Positions 49,160 through 59,745 of a stretch of 64,000 bases of DNA are shown one piece after another (the stretch's first letter is position 1; every line of letters begins with the position of its first letter). The translations under genes were made by a program, and so were the position numbers. Under the pieces are notes generated by a model, which worked only from the letters and a program-made list of their open reading frames with translations, ran no database searches and was not told where the DNA came from. Source of the DNA: Oscarella lobularis (lineage: Eukaryota; Porifera; Homoscleromorpha; Homosclerophorida; Oscarellidae). The stretch lies in assembly GCF_947507565.1 (NCBI RefSeq), contig NC_089194.1, positions 1,488,001 through 1,552,000 of the forward strand, written 5' to 3'.

Positions 49160-51222
49160 ATGGCAAACGTTGCCTCCTTCATCTCAATATGCTTCGCACT
49201 CGTCCTAAACTCCTATCTAAACGTATCGCATCGCTCGGCGGCTTTGACAATCGAATCGCCGTGTAACACGACAATCGACGTCGATGAGCCTCAGCGAACC
49301 GAATTCCGTCTGCGAAAAGTGAACAACGCGACGGGCGTCGGCGCTGTCTGCAACGACTTGACGCCCGCTGTTTATTATATAAGCAAAGCGCGGCGTGGCG
49401 GCGAGTCGAGTCGCAAATGGATCGTCTTTTTGGAGAGCGGTAGCGGGTGCGGTAGCGTCGACGACTGCAACGAGCGTTACGAAGAGAAGTTCGAACTCAT
49501 GTCGTCGCGCGACTACGTGAGGAACCATTCGACGATCGTCGGCTCGGATTTGTTCGATTCGAGTCCGTACGCCAATCCCGATTACTACGACTACAATTTC
49601 GTTCTCGTGCCCTATTGCTCGAGCGACTTGTGGATCGGGAGATCGCCGTGGGGTGCGAGTCGGACGTCGGAGGATTTTGCGGCGTCATACAACGCGTCGG
49701 ACGGACGGAATCACTTTGCATTTCGCGGTCTCGTCATCTTTCGTACGATCGTCGAGGAATTAGCGCTCGAAGACAGCTTTGACGGCTGCACCGCCCAAGA
49801 GGTAAGTACAAAGGGGCCCCAGCTGAATTCGATTCCCCCGCGCTCACCGTCACTGAACTCTATCAAGTGTTTTCTCACATTTCTGTTCATATCCTTGGCG
49901 CCCACTGCCCTTTCTACTCCTTCCATCCGTCGCGAGTCTCCCACGTTCATTTGCCTTTGTTTACGAGATAGATATTTAGTTGGCTTACTACACTCATTTC
50001 CCTTTCTACTCCGATCCTCCTCTAATTCCCTGTCCACGCTTATTCAAGCGCACTTACGCTGCTTCCACGTTTGGCCAGCTATACATAGCGACGGCATATT
50101 TTTCTTTGGTTCCCCGTTGCTGGGTTTGGTTTCATTATGCATGCTCGGTATCCGCAAAGGCGCGGCCGCTTACTCCCCTCTCACCCAGGTTCTTTTGGCG
50201 GGAAGCAGCGCCGGTGGTCTGGGCGTTCTCAATCACGCCGGATGGTTGAAGAACCGACTCACCGATCCCCGGTGTCCGGCGCCGAAATTCTCCACGATGC
50301 TCGACTCGTCGTGGTTCATCAATTTCGATAATAATCTCGTCGCAAATTTCGATTTCGATTTCCTTCGCGCCGAAACGCTTTACGATCTCCATCCGCCTTG
50401 TCGAGACGAGAGTGCCGGATATCCGTGCTGCGTTTCGGCGAGATGCATGCTCTCCAAGGAGCCGCGAACCGAGTACGATTTTCCCGACGTTCCGACGTTC
50501 TTTATATTCAGTCTTTACGACTTGTACATCGTCGCCGAGTCGATTCGCGCATTGGAAGACAAACCGACGCAAGTAATCGAAATTTATGAGGATAATGATG
50601 AATGAGCTAATTGAAATTAAAGGTCAAGTACGCGGAAGCGTTTCGGACAATAGCGGAGTACGGCGGCGCCATGAATTTCAGCCTCGATTTGGCGAAACAC
50701 GATTCGCGAAATATGTCCTATTTTGTTCCCTCCTGTCTTCAGCACGTCTATCTCGCCACGTCGAATCTCTGGAAGCCCGGAAGCCTTTTCAACGGCACGG
50801 TGAATTCGTCGAATTTCAGCGATACCCTCGGCGACACGCGTTATTTTCGGCATTCCATTCGAGCGTCCACGTGGCAGAAGGTGAAAATTCCACGTAATAA
50901 TACGGGAACGTCGCAGACATTGCAGTGTGCGATTCACGAGTGGAATCGGCGCTGGAGAACGGGCGGCGAGCCCGTGCGACTCACCGACACGTGTTTTGGA
51001 GCGCGCTGTAATCAGCATTGCCCCGAGGAAGTTCGACTTGGAATTCTTAACGATACGTGGGGCTTTTGGGTCGGGTTTTTGCTCGACTCGATTATTTTGT
51101 TCATCACGTGCGTCGCCTTGCTTTTTAAGGCGTTCATGATTGCGAGAAAACGGTGGCTGATCAAAGATCAGCAGCAATTTCTAGATTTGGACAGGAAAAC
51201 GCAGAAGAGAAAATCTAGACAG
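49160..51222 (+). other. Notum/pectin-acetylesterase-like ectodomain plus TM helix
   Basis: Exons 49160-49801, 50189-50572, 50623-51222. Begins MANVASFISICFALVLNSYL (signal peptide). Family features: WIVFLESGSGCGSVDDCNER (near residue 85), VPYCSSDLWIG (PYCSSD..G, near 150), and LLAGSSAGGLGVLNHAG with the nucleophile Ser221 in GSSAG. Candidate Asp325 (FSLYDLYIVAE) and His383 (SCLQHVYL) complete a Ser-Asp-His triad at spacing close to Notum. Many Cys and several N-glycosylation sequons fit an exported domain. TM: WGFWVGFLLDSIILFITCVA, followed by a basic cytosolic stretch (KTQKRKSRQ). Whether it removes Wnt palmitoleate, as Notum does, or acts on another ester is unknown. Confidence 0.85.
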
Positions 51223-54200
51223 GTAAGCGCAATTAATTATTAAATTTTGACAATTTTTCAATTATTTTAGCTTTCGGTTTGTTCTCCTTCTGACGCAATT
51301 GGCATTGCGTGCTTGAATTTGAAGTACAGTATACAGCTCTCGCCTGAAGCGTACGCTCAGGCGAAGAAAATTCAAGAGCAGAAGCTCGCCGCGGAGGAGG
51401 AGTCGCGCGAAATGATGGGCATGGTTGCGGGCGACAACGACTCCGATTCAGGCTCGAGAACACTTTGTAAGTCGTAATTAGCGATAAGGCAAAACGTCGC
51501 GACCACAGGAATGTTATTGAAGTTCCAATTAAAATCATTCCTGACCATAAAAAGATTTTCTGGTTTAGTCACAGACCTTGAAGAGTTAAGAGATTTGTAT
51601 AAGTTAAAAGCCGCCCCCATTGTTTGTGATGAATCCTTACGGGGTTCTTAGAAAACGTTTACTGAAGTCATATGAGGCCATCAAGGGAATGTGCGGAGAG
51701 AGGCTTCTAGGAAATAGCTGTAGAAATAGTTCTTCCTCCTGGATGTGGTTATCTTTGAGATGACGCATTTTTTATTTTTTCTAGCACTTGGCAGATCTTC
51801 TACGAAGGAATTCCTCTACAGTCGCAGCCACGCCGTTGCAAACTTCTTCAGGAAAATCTTTACCTGTGGAACGAACTCCAGCTGCCGGACTCAGAGTCAG
51901 CAAGGTGACGCCATCGATTTGACAGACTTTGTTGACGTAGAAACGGGAGAGAGAAAGGAAAGCGTCGTTGGATCTCCTCAAAACGGCCACTCAAACGGAG
52001 AAGCGGCTCAGGAAGGGGCCCCTAATGGGAAACAGAACGGGGTCCCGTTGAGACCTCCCAAGTCAGTCACCAAGGAAAAGTCGTGGGACGGTCCGCCCAA
52101 TGTGCCACGAGAGAAAACGATAATTAGCGGAATTTCGGGGTATTTTAATCCGAGTCAACTCGTCGCTATCATGGGTCCGTCCGGCTGCGGAAAGACGACG
52201 TTTCTCGATTTGATGACGGGCCGGCGAAAAGACCACAGTGGGGTAAGAAGAATTCTCAGCTCCCCTTCATTTATCTACGTACGTTCTTTTCTTTCCAGAG
52301 AGAAATTTTCGTCAATGGGGTTTCATTTTCGATGATTCGCAACTGGTACATACGTCACACGGGCTACGTTCTTCAGCTGGCTATTCCCTACTACGAGGAG
52401 TTGACAGTGCGGCAGAATCTCACGCTCGCCGCGTTTATGCGTCTTCCGTCTACGATGACAGCCGAAGCGAAATTCGAACGAGTGGAACAAGTTATAGAAG
52501 AGGTAAAACACGAAGAGAGTAATTTTAATAATTAATTATCATAATAAATTCAGACTGGATTGGCTTCGTTGAAAAACAGCGTTGTAGGCGGGCTAACTGG
52601 GCCCGGGCTTAGTGGAGGACAGGTACGTTGATTTGGTTTGAAAATTTTAGTTATTATAATAACAAGTCTTTGGGGATATTTAGAAACGACGACTTTGTGT
52701 CGCCATTCAATTGCTCAATATGCCCAAAGTGCTATTTCTAGACGAACCTACATCGGGTCTGGACGCCGCTTCGTCTATGGAACTGCTTCAGCACTTGAGC
52801 TACGTTTCCAGAAGTGGACGCATGGTCTTACTGACCATACACCAGCCGCGTTTGGAGATCTTTCACATGTTCGACGTCATTTTGTTTCTCTGTCAAGGCC
52901 AGGTAACGACGTCATAATTATTTTAATCGGTTATACGAAGAAAAAATAATTTAAATAATTATTAACGCATTCTAGTAATTTATTTATATGGCTTTCATAT
53001 AGGTTGCCTACTATGGGGCCCCCATGGAAGCTCCCGCTCTCTTTCTAAAGGCCTACCACTTCGCTCGGCTAGAGGGAGACGCTCCCACTTTAGAAATGGC
53101 AAACAAGAATCCCGCAGGTAACGCAGAGCGAAGAATTGAACCGCTTAAAAAGGAGCGTCCTTTCTTAGACGTTATCATGGATATTCTCGGCAGCGAGCGC
53201 TATCGTACGGCAATTTTGGACTACTACAATCGTTCGTATGAACCGAAAGCCGTCAAGGCGGCCGTTCGCCGAGCGAGACGTCGAAACAGCCAGACAAAAG
53301 AAATGCAAGTTCAAAATAAATCGATTATAAAGCGGTGAATTAAATAAGTTTTTCTACGAGTAGGGGAAACTTTGTCGAAGAGGATAGCGGCTGGAAAAAT
53401 CGCTATTTCGTTTTGGAAACGCGAGCGGCGATGCGTAGCGGCTTGGCTCAATCCATCTATCTTCCGCTGATCTTTTTGCTCTATGCGCTCGTTCTGGGCT
53501 CCGCCTATTGGCAAGCGCAGACCTCTCTTCTCATCATGGCCGTCTTTTGCGTCTACTCCTTCTCCAGCTCCATATTCATGTTTCCTGCCGTGTACACGCA
53601 TCTTTCCAAAGCTCTTGACGTATAAAGAGAGTAGTGTGGTCTATAGAACTGAGAATGGAATGTTCGCTCTAGATGTACAAGCTCGAGAAAGCGGACGGAA
53701 TCGGTCACTCGCACGAAATTCTTCTACAGACGTTCTTTCGCTTTGTTTCCATATCCGCTTTTCCCCTCACTCTCTGCACGCTTATTCTCTATCTAATGGC
53801 AAGCAGAACCCCTTTCTGAAAAAATTAATTAATTATTTTGGAATTTTTTCAGGTACTGGAGCCAAAGTTTTGGAATTTCATTGATTTTTTTCAAATCGGC
53901 TTATATACGCTGGCTCTCAATCAAGTCTGGACGTCTATAGCTATAATGATCGTCTGTCTTTTTCCCGTGCACGGACACAGGATTTCGCCGCTCACGTCCT
54001 GCGCGGCGGGCTTTGCAGGAGGCTTTCTCATACCTAAACCCGATATGAAACCTTAGTAAGAAAATAGAATTTAAATGCGCGCTTGATTTTTATTGGGGTC
54101 TCACAGCTACGCTTGGCTGTTCTATATCAATCCGAATTTTTACGGGTATTCCAGCATGATGCGTTTGATCATGCCCGGAATTGACGTAGGATGTGATTTT

Positions 54201-56315
54201 GATTCGACAACCGAGTGCTATCCGACAACAGGCGAATTCTGGCTTGAACATTTTGGTTTTGAAAAAACTGAGCCATTTCTTGGTCTCCTGGTAAGAATAG
54301 AATAAACAGTAGTCTAAATTGCTTGTGTACCATGCGTTTAGATCATTCTTGTTATGACGTTTGTTGCGTTTTTTATTGCTTGGGTTTCCCTGAAAAAGAA
54401 CATGTCTGGATTGAGTCTGAGAGACATGTTCTATCAGTGGCGAATGCGAAAGAAAATAAGGTAGGAATTCACACATTAGAGCTAAGGGCACTAATTAATC
54501 GCTAACGCTAATCTTGCTAACAACTAATATGCTAATCTTTCAGTCGCCCCTTTGATTTCACTAAACCAATTTCTTCTTCGCTAAATTGGTATATTAATTA
54601 GAGTGTACGTAATCGTTTACGTATTAAAACCCCCCTTCCCTATCTCTGACACCCAAGGCTCTACGAGAACGATCTCGCGAAAGAAGCAGAAGAAGGCGAA
54701 GAAGCAGAAGCCGAAGAAGACGAAGAAGGAATCGAACTCGAAGACGACGATGACGTCATAAACGTCGTAACGCCCGACGACTCTTCGGACGACGACGAAA
54801 CGGGCCCAGCCGTCGCCGTAAGCGAAGAAAGCGCACCGGAAGACTCGGGAACGCTCCGACGATTTCAAGATCACAAGGGAATACGTCAACGTCACAAAGT
54901 CTCCGAAGAAGACATCACGAAGCTCGAGGACGAAGTCATCGGGCCGAAACGTGGGCGCACGAACTTGAAACGGCAAGCGACGCGATCCCATCTCATGCTC
55001 AATCGTCAGCACAGCGTCTATTGTCCGGGACAGAACGAGGACGCGGCGCTGCCGTCGTCGCCCGGCGGCGTTCTCGATCGCCAGTCGTTTCGTCGACTAT
55101 CGCGACGCGATCGTCGCAAAATGAACGCGGAGAATCTGCAACATCGCGCCCAGTTGATGGCGAATCGCATCGCTTATTATAATCACTTGCAACGGCAAAT
55201 GGAGGTGAACGAGAACGACGTCGAGGGAATGGATCACGACATGATTAATCCGGAAACCGTACGGAAGGAAGAGCTTCGGCAGTCTATGTTTAGATTGCGG
55301 AAGAAGAAGGAGGAAATACGGGCTCATAGACATCGGAGGCAATCGCTGCCGATGTTGGATCCGGGCAATGGCGGAGAAGGAAAAAGAAAACTTTCCATGA
55401 CGATGTCGTATGATCCGTCTGCGATTCCGGACGGGCCGTTTCCAAAGCGTTGGAGTGCAATTGAGATGGACAGAACGAGACGGGGATCTGAACAGTCATC
55501 TATTGACTTCAACAATATGCAACCGGGATCGATGAGCGATGTGACGCAAGGAGATGTGGTAAGTAAATAACGAAAAATGTGGGTTTGTTTGAATTTTTCC
55601 TTTTTTTTATTTTTAGGGCAGCCCGAGACAACCTTTCCGGAGTCTTGACGTCACACTCCAAGGCGTCCGCGAGGAAGAGTCCTTTTATCGCCCATCTCCG
55701 CTTATTGACGGCAGTGAGCCACGCGCTAGAACCTCCTCCCGTCCCTCCGGCGGCTCGCCTCAATTATCGTCCATACTTAAAAGATCGGTTCCGTCGCGAC
55801 CCGCCTTGACACCGGACTACGAACCGGGCGGGGCGGGAAGGGAGAGATATCTTCGATTTGTACCCGTTCGCGTTCACAGTCATATTTCTGAAAGAGATGC
55901 TTCTCCCTCGCCGCACAGTCCGCAGTCCTCGAATTCATCGTCGTCTCCAGGTTCTCGAGGCGGATACGACGTCACGGACATCGAAAAGAAATTTTCCGAA
56001 GAAACGAAATCGAGCGTGGCTCCAAAGCGTCCTGATACGTTGCCCGGGTTACTGGGAGCGTCTGGTGAAGAAATCCTCAGTTCTTCGAGTGATGACGACG
56101 GTATGCCGGCATCGCCCGCCGTGATTCACTCTAGGCCGAGCGACGACGACGAGTATAGTCGATCCAAGTCATTAGGCAACCTGGCATTGAGGCGTCCACT
56201 TACGGCGCCGGATGGAAACGGAGAAGGAGACGGAAAGACGAGAAAACAGCGGAGACAAGTTTCCACGCCTATTGTGACTTTGACCCGACCAAGTGTGGAC
56301 GACGGCGATGACTAA
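49160..56315 (+). CDS. Notum-like hydrolase fused to an ABCG half-transporter
   Basis: About 16 exons, about 1,860 residues by my count. Residues 1-28: signal peptide. About 40-480: Notum/pectin-acetylesterase fold. About 488-515: TM helix. About 545-1,190: ABCG nucleotide-binding plus transmembrane domains. About 1,325 to the end: charged tail. Joins at 49801/50189, 50572/50623 and 51222/51271 are all phase 0; 51466/51785 is phase 1; none introduces a stop, and 51222/51271 lies just after the TM helix on the cytosolic side. Topology is consistent: hydrolase outside, one crossing, NBD inside, then six TM. Yeast Adp1 and plant ABCG24-type transporters also have a large extracellular N-domain before the NBD, but not, to my knowledge, a Notum-type one. 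Alternative: two adjacent genes misjoined; no stop, ATG or spacer supports that. Confidence 0.75.
51271..54461 (+). other. ABCG nucleotide-binding and transmembrane domains
   Basis: Walker A in VAIMGPSGCGKTTFLDLMTG (near 52175). Q-loop region GYVLQLAIPYYEELTVRQNL. Signature LTGPGLSGGQ/KRRLCVAIQL across an intron. Walker B VLFLDEPTSGLDAAS (52735). H-loop LLTIHQPRLEIFHMF. Transmembrane half: SIYLPLIFLLYALVLGSAYW, FFRFVSISAFPLTLCTLILY, GLYTLALNQVWTSIAIMIVC, then YAWLFYINPNFYGYSSMMRL (conserved ABCG loop) and IILVMTFVAFFIAWVSLKKN. All ATPase motifs are intact. A 120-residue Gly/Asn/Pro-rich linker (51800-52080) separates the first NBD strand (GIACLNLKYSI) from Walker A. Half-transporters act as dimers. 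Confidence 0.93.
54658..56315 (+). other. Charged, Ser-rich cytoplasmic tail of the ABCG fusion
   Basis: Two exons (54658-55566, 55618-56315) joined in frame to the last TM exon (KKI-R/LYEND, AG/G junction). Starts with an acidic run (EEGEEAEAEEDEEGIELEDD), then a basic stretch, a helix NRIAYYNHLQRQMEVNENDV, and ends with Ser/Pro/Asp-rich low-complexity sequence (HSPQSSNSSSSPGSRGGYDV). About 535 residues, no known domain. ABCG proteins normally end within a few residues of the last TM helix. Confidence 0.7.
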
Positions 56316-56501
56316 AAAGAGCCGTAAGTCGTCTCATATTTTTTCAGCTGTATTATCAGTCCCCTAAGTTCCCTTATGCACAACCGATACGCAGCTCTTC
56401 GCTCAAAACTGCAACTGCAAAGCAATTTTTTTATTAGAATGCGCCTATCATAGTACCCGACCTATAAATTGTTAAAATTTCATGCAGTTCTGCCACTGCT
56501 T

Positions 56502-58081
56502 CTAAAACCGAAGTCCTTTTCTAAATAATGGTATTTGGTTTTCGCTGGCGAGAGGCTTTCTCTCGAATTGATCGCTGAAAGTAACGCGTTTCTTCTGAGC
56601 GAGTTCGTTCTCTTGTAGCTGCAACATTTTCGCTCCTTTTTTACCGTTTTTGGGCCGTTCAACGACTTCTAATTCATGAGGCGATTCTGCAAGCAGATCT
56701 AAGTTTACTCACGGGTTCTAAAGGCTCTAACCATAGACAGTAAATTTTTGGCTGGGTTTAGCACTCCTTTCTTTTTCAATCAAGGCCTTTTCCCTTCCTA
56801 TTTTACTGTTCAAGAAGTTCGTTTTTTTTATTAGTAGTCTTCTTACTATTTAATTCTTTCTCGCGTTCATCTAAAGCGGCCTCCCGTCTATCTAAATCTT
56901 CTTCCCGTCTTTTCAAACTAGCTTTTCTAAGACCCCAAAAGAATTAGAATGTGGTATAGCGTTAGTTTTCAGTACTCTTTGTCCATTTGATGGCGGGTTA
57001 GTGCGCTCGATTTCAACAGATCCCCGATACCCGGACGTTTATCTCGCTGTGGGCCACCGTTAATCCGTTTGCATCGTCGCAATCCGAGATTCTAACCTGA
57101 ACTCGTAGCATCGATCCGATGCAGCGAGCCAATTCGTCGCTGTAGCACTCAGGAAGCGGCCGGAAGCGACCGTCGCGAATCTTCACGGCCAACGACTTTT
57201 GATTGGCAGCGTTGAAGGGCGGACTACACATAGGGAACCTCTCAGCAATAAGGTAATACGACCTTTGAGGCTTCTCTTACATTAGAGCGCATAGTTCGTA
57301 GAGAAGACACCCTAGGGACCAAATATCAGATTTTTCGTTGTATGCCTCCTCGCTAATTTGTTCCTATGTAATTCCACGATTTTTAATTGGTAAAATGCGC
57401 CATTCCTAATCTACCGGAGACATGTAGTAGGGGGTCCCCACGAAAGTCTTCGCGAAACTCGTGTTGTGTCGAAGAACGCGCGCTAGACCGAAATCGCCTA
57501 ATTTGACGTCATTTTCTTTGGTAAGAAAGACGTTGGCCGGTTTGAGATCGCGATGCATTACGGCGCCGCCCTTTCGCCTTTTGTGACACTCCTGCAACGC
57601 TAGACACAACTGACGAAAGACTTTCCATACGAAGTCTTCATCCACGTATCTCCTAGGAGACAACGCGATGCCGTAAGAATAGCATTATCGCGAGAACGTA
57701 GCAAAACGACTCGAACCTTTCGATTTTTTGCTTCGATATGAAAGCGGCCAAGTCCCCTCCCTCGCAGAATTCCATTACGATGTAAATAACGGCGTTTTTT
57801 CGATCGATAACGCGATCGTAATAACGAACGATGTTAGCGTGTTTTAACTCGCGCAAAAGATTGACTTCGCAGACGAGCATCTCTTTTTCGTGCTCTGTCA
57901 TCTCGCCGTAGTTTAATTCTTTCCAAACGAGCATCTAAAAGACGATTTTCTTCGAGTTGTTACACAAACGTTACACTGTATCTTCCTTTCCGTCCGCTAT
58001 TCGTCGAATTTTTTTACATGTTCCATACGATCCGCTACCAATTTTTCCTATTATGTCGTAGTCGTCGAGTTTCGACGGCAT
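56502..58081 (-). CDS. NEK2: NIMA-related Ser/Thr kinase NEK2
   Basis: Centrosomal kinase that promotes centrosome disjunction. ATG at 58081: MPSKLDDYDIIGKIGSGSYG (Gly loop). Then LVWKELNYGEMTEHEKEM (VAIK-type Lys), LKHANIVRYYDRVIDR, IVMEFCEGGDLAAFI, HRDLKPANVFL (HRD), KLGDFGLAR (DFG), SFAKTFVGTPYYMSP (activation loop), NEKSDIWSLGCLLYELCALM, PPFNAANQKSLAVKIRDG, and RPGIGDLLKSSALTRHQMDK. After the kinase an exon at 56893-56815 encodes a leucine-zipper-like coiled coil (LKRREEDLDRREAALDEREK), as in vertebrate NEK2. The final exon has KKRVTFS, matching the NEK2 PP1-docking KVHF site, and ends at 56502. The join between the coiled coil and last exon was not resolved. About 430 residues. Confidence 0.93.
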
Positions 58082-58162
58082 TTTCGTCCTTTTCGACGAT
58101 TTGAATCGAACGTAGCAGGTCCCGTATAACAACTAAGGCCTAGTGTGCGTTACAGCAATCGA
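58082..58162. promoter_or_regulatory. Bidirectional promoter between NEK2 and B3GAT
   Basis: Only 81 bp separate the two divergent start codons, so 5' UTRs are very short or overlapping and the core promoter must be shared. No TATA box. Visible elements: CGTAGCAGGTCCCGTATAAC near 58110 and CAATCG near 58156. Confidence 0.6.
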
Positions 58163-59418
58163 ATGTCTTTGTTTCGCTGCGCGTTCGGCTTCCTAAGGCG
58201 AAAGCAGACGTTTGTATGCGTCTTATGCGTTCTCTCGTTTAGTATCGGATGCTTCTTTATAACGCAAAGGCAAGGTAAGCGATGTTTTGTCTAGCGCGTG
58301 CATTCGCTCACTACACGTCGAAAAATAGACCGATCGTGCTGCGAGCAAGTTAGATTGTTGGAAAAAGCATTAGAAATAGCAAACGCCGACCTAAAACGTA
58401 TAGTTGCCGAGAGAAATCGGCTAAAAATCGAAAACGACTCGCACGTGACGCGCGCTAACACCAAATCGACGATCTACGCTATAACGCCGACGTACGCCCG
58501 CCTAACGCAGAAAGCCGATCTCACGCGACTTGCACAGACGCTTCGTCACGTGCCCAATTTCCACTGGATCCTCGTCGAGGATTCGCCGTCAAAAACGAGT
58601 CTCGTGACCCGTTTCCTTTCGACATCCGGTCTGACGTACACGCACCTCGCGATTCCGACGGCGCCCCAGCGAAAACTTCGAGCCGACGAACCGCGCTGGA
58701 AAAAGGCGCGCGGCGTGGAGCAACGAAATCTTGCTATTGAATATCTCGTGCAGAATAAAGCAGATAAAGGGGGCGTGGTCTATTTTGCAGATGACGACAA
58801 TACATACGACGTGCGAATCTTTGAAGAAGTAAATATAGTCGGCTTTGCATGCAATATTAATCTTAGACAATTTTCTCTTATAATTGATATTTATCGGCGA
58901 GCTTTTGGACGGCGCGTACTAATTCCACTTTTGAATTTCCTTCCAGATGCGCAAAACGCGTCGCGTGTCTGTTTGGCCCGTCGGATTGACAGGGGGCCTT
59001 CGTTTCGAGGGTCCTGTCTGTTTGAATGGGGCTGTGACGGGCTGGCACACGGCGTGGCATCCGGAGCGTCCCTTTCCGCTTGATATGGCCGGCTTTGCCG
59101 TCAATCTCGCCGAATTGGTGAGAAATAAACGCGCGCGGATCGATCCCAATGCTGCAAGGGGATACCTGGAGTCGTCTCTCTTGGAGCCCATTCTTCGTAA
59201 GGAAGACGCCGAGCCATTGGCTAAAGATTGCACTGAGGTTAGCTGGAAGAATACGTAATATAATTGCCCCTTTTAATAGTCAGATTTTAATATTTTATGA
59301 TATGCGTTCTTGTGAGTAGATACTAGTTTGGCACACGCGAACAGAAGCGCCCAAAATGAAGGACGAAGAAAGACTAGCAAAGCTCGGCAAGCCTTCTAAT
59401 CCAGCCATAGAAACATAG
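58163..59418 (+). CDS. B3GAT3: Galactosyl beta-1,3-glucuronosyltransferase (GlcAT-I type)
   Basis: Golgi enzyme that adds GlcA to Gal-Gal-Xyl-Ser, completing the proteoglycan linker. Exon 1 (58163-) encodes a type II anchor ([20 protein letters not shown]). After a phase-1 intron: [20 protein letters not shown] (YAITPTY donor-site motif), [40 protein letters not shown], and [18 protein letters not shown] with the DDD metal/UDP motif. Exon 3 (58946-): [40 protein letters not shown] (HxxxxxRPFPxDMAGF). The last exon after the GAG/GTTAGC donor gives [20 protein letters not shown]...NPAIET with stop at 59418, matching the family C-terminus; stopping at 59258 would lose it. About 330 residues. B3GAT3 rather than B3GAT1/2 is a judgement from role and C-terminus. 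Confidence 0.92.
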
Positions 59419-59745
59419 CACGCCCTTTATTTATACAGCCTTTCGTTAATATTTAAATGCTGTTATCTCTCACGTGACCCAAAATAGGCGTAGGAGCGCG
59501 GGGAGAGCGTCCATTCCCTAGGTGACTGGCGTTATCACCTTAATCACGTGGCATCGTGCTCTCCGTACTTGGTGGGTGGAGCCGGTTGCGAAGGGAAGAC
59601 TTGTCTGCTGTTCGGTGCAAGAGGGCTTTCCATAGGTATCAAAAAAACGATTTTCCTGTTTCAAAACTGAGGCGTCAATGAACAGGTAGCGAATATCTGC
59701 TTCATTTCTTTGGCCACGCCCAACCTCGAATTTCACATCGCAAGA
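59419..59745. other. Spacer between B3GAT and the Ig-like repeat gene
   Basis: 327 bp holding the B3GAT 3' end and the promoter of the next gene. Nothing else recognised. Confidence 0.5.

Noticed and set aside
49160-51243. Stand-alone Notum gene ending at the stop near 51241
   Set aside because: That stop lies in a sequence starting with a good donor (CAG/GTAAGC) and the next exon continues in phase into ABC sequence; kept only as the alternative hypothesis.
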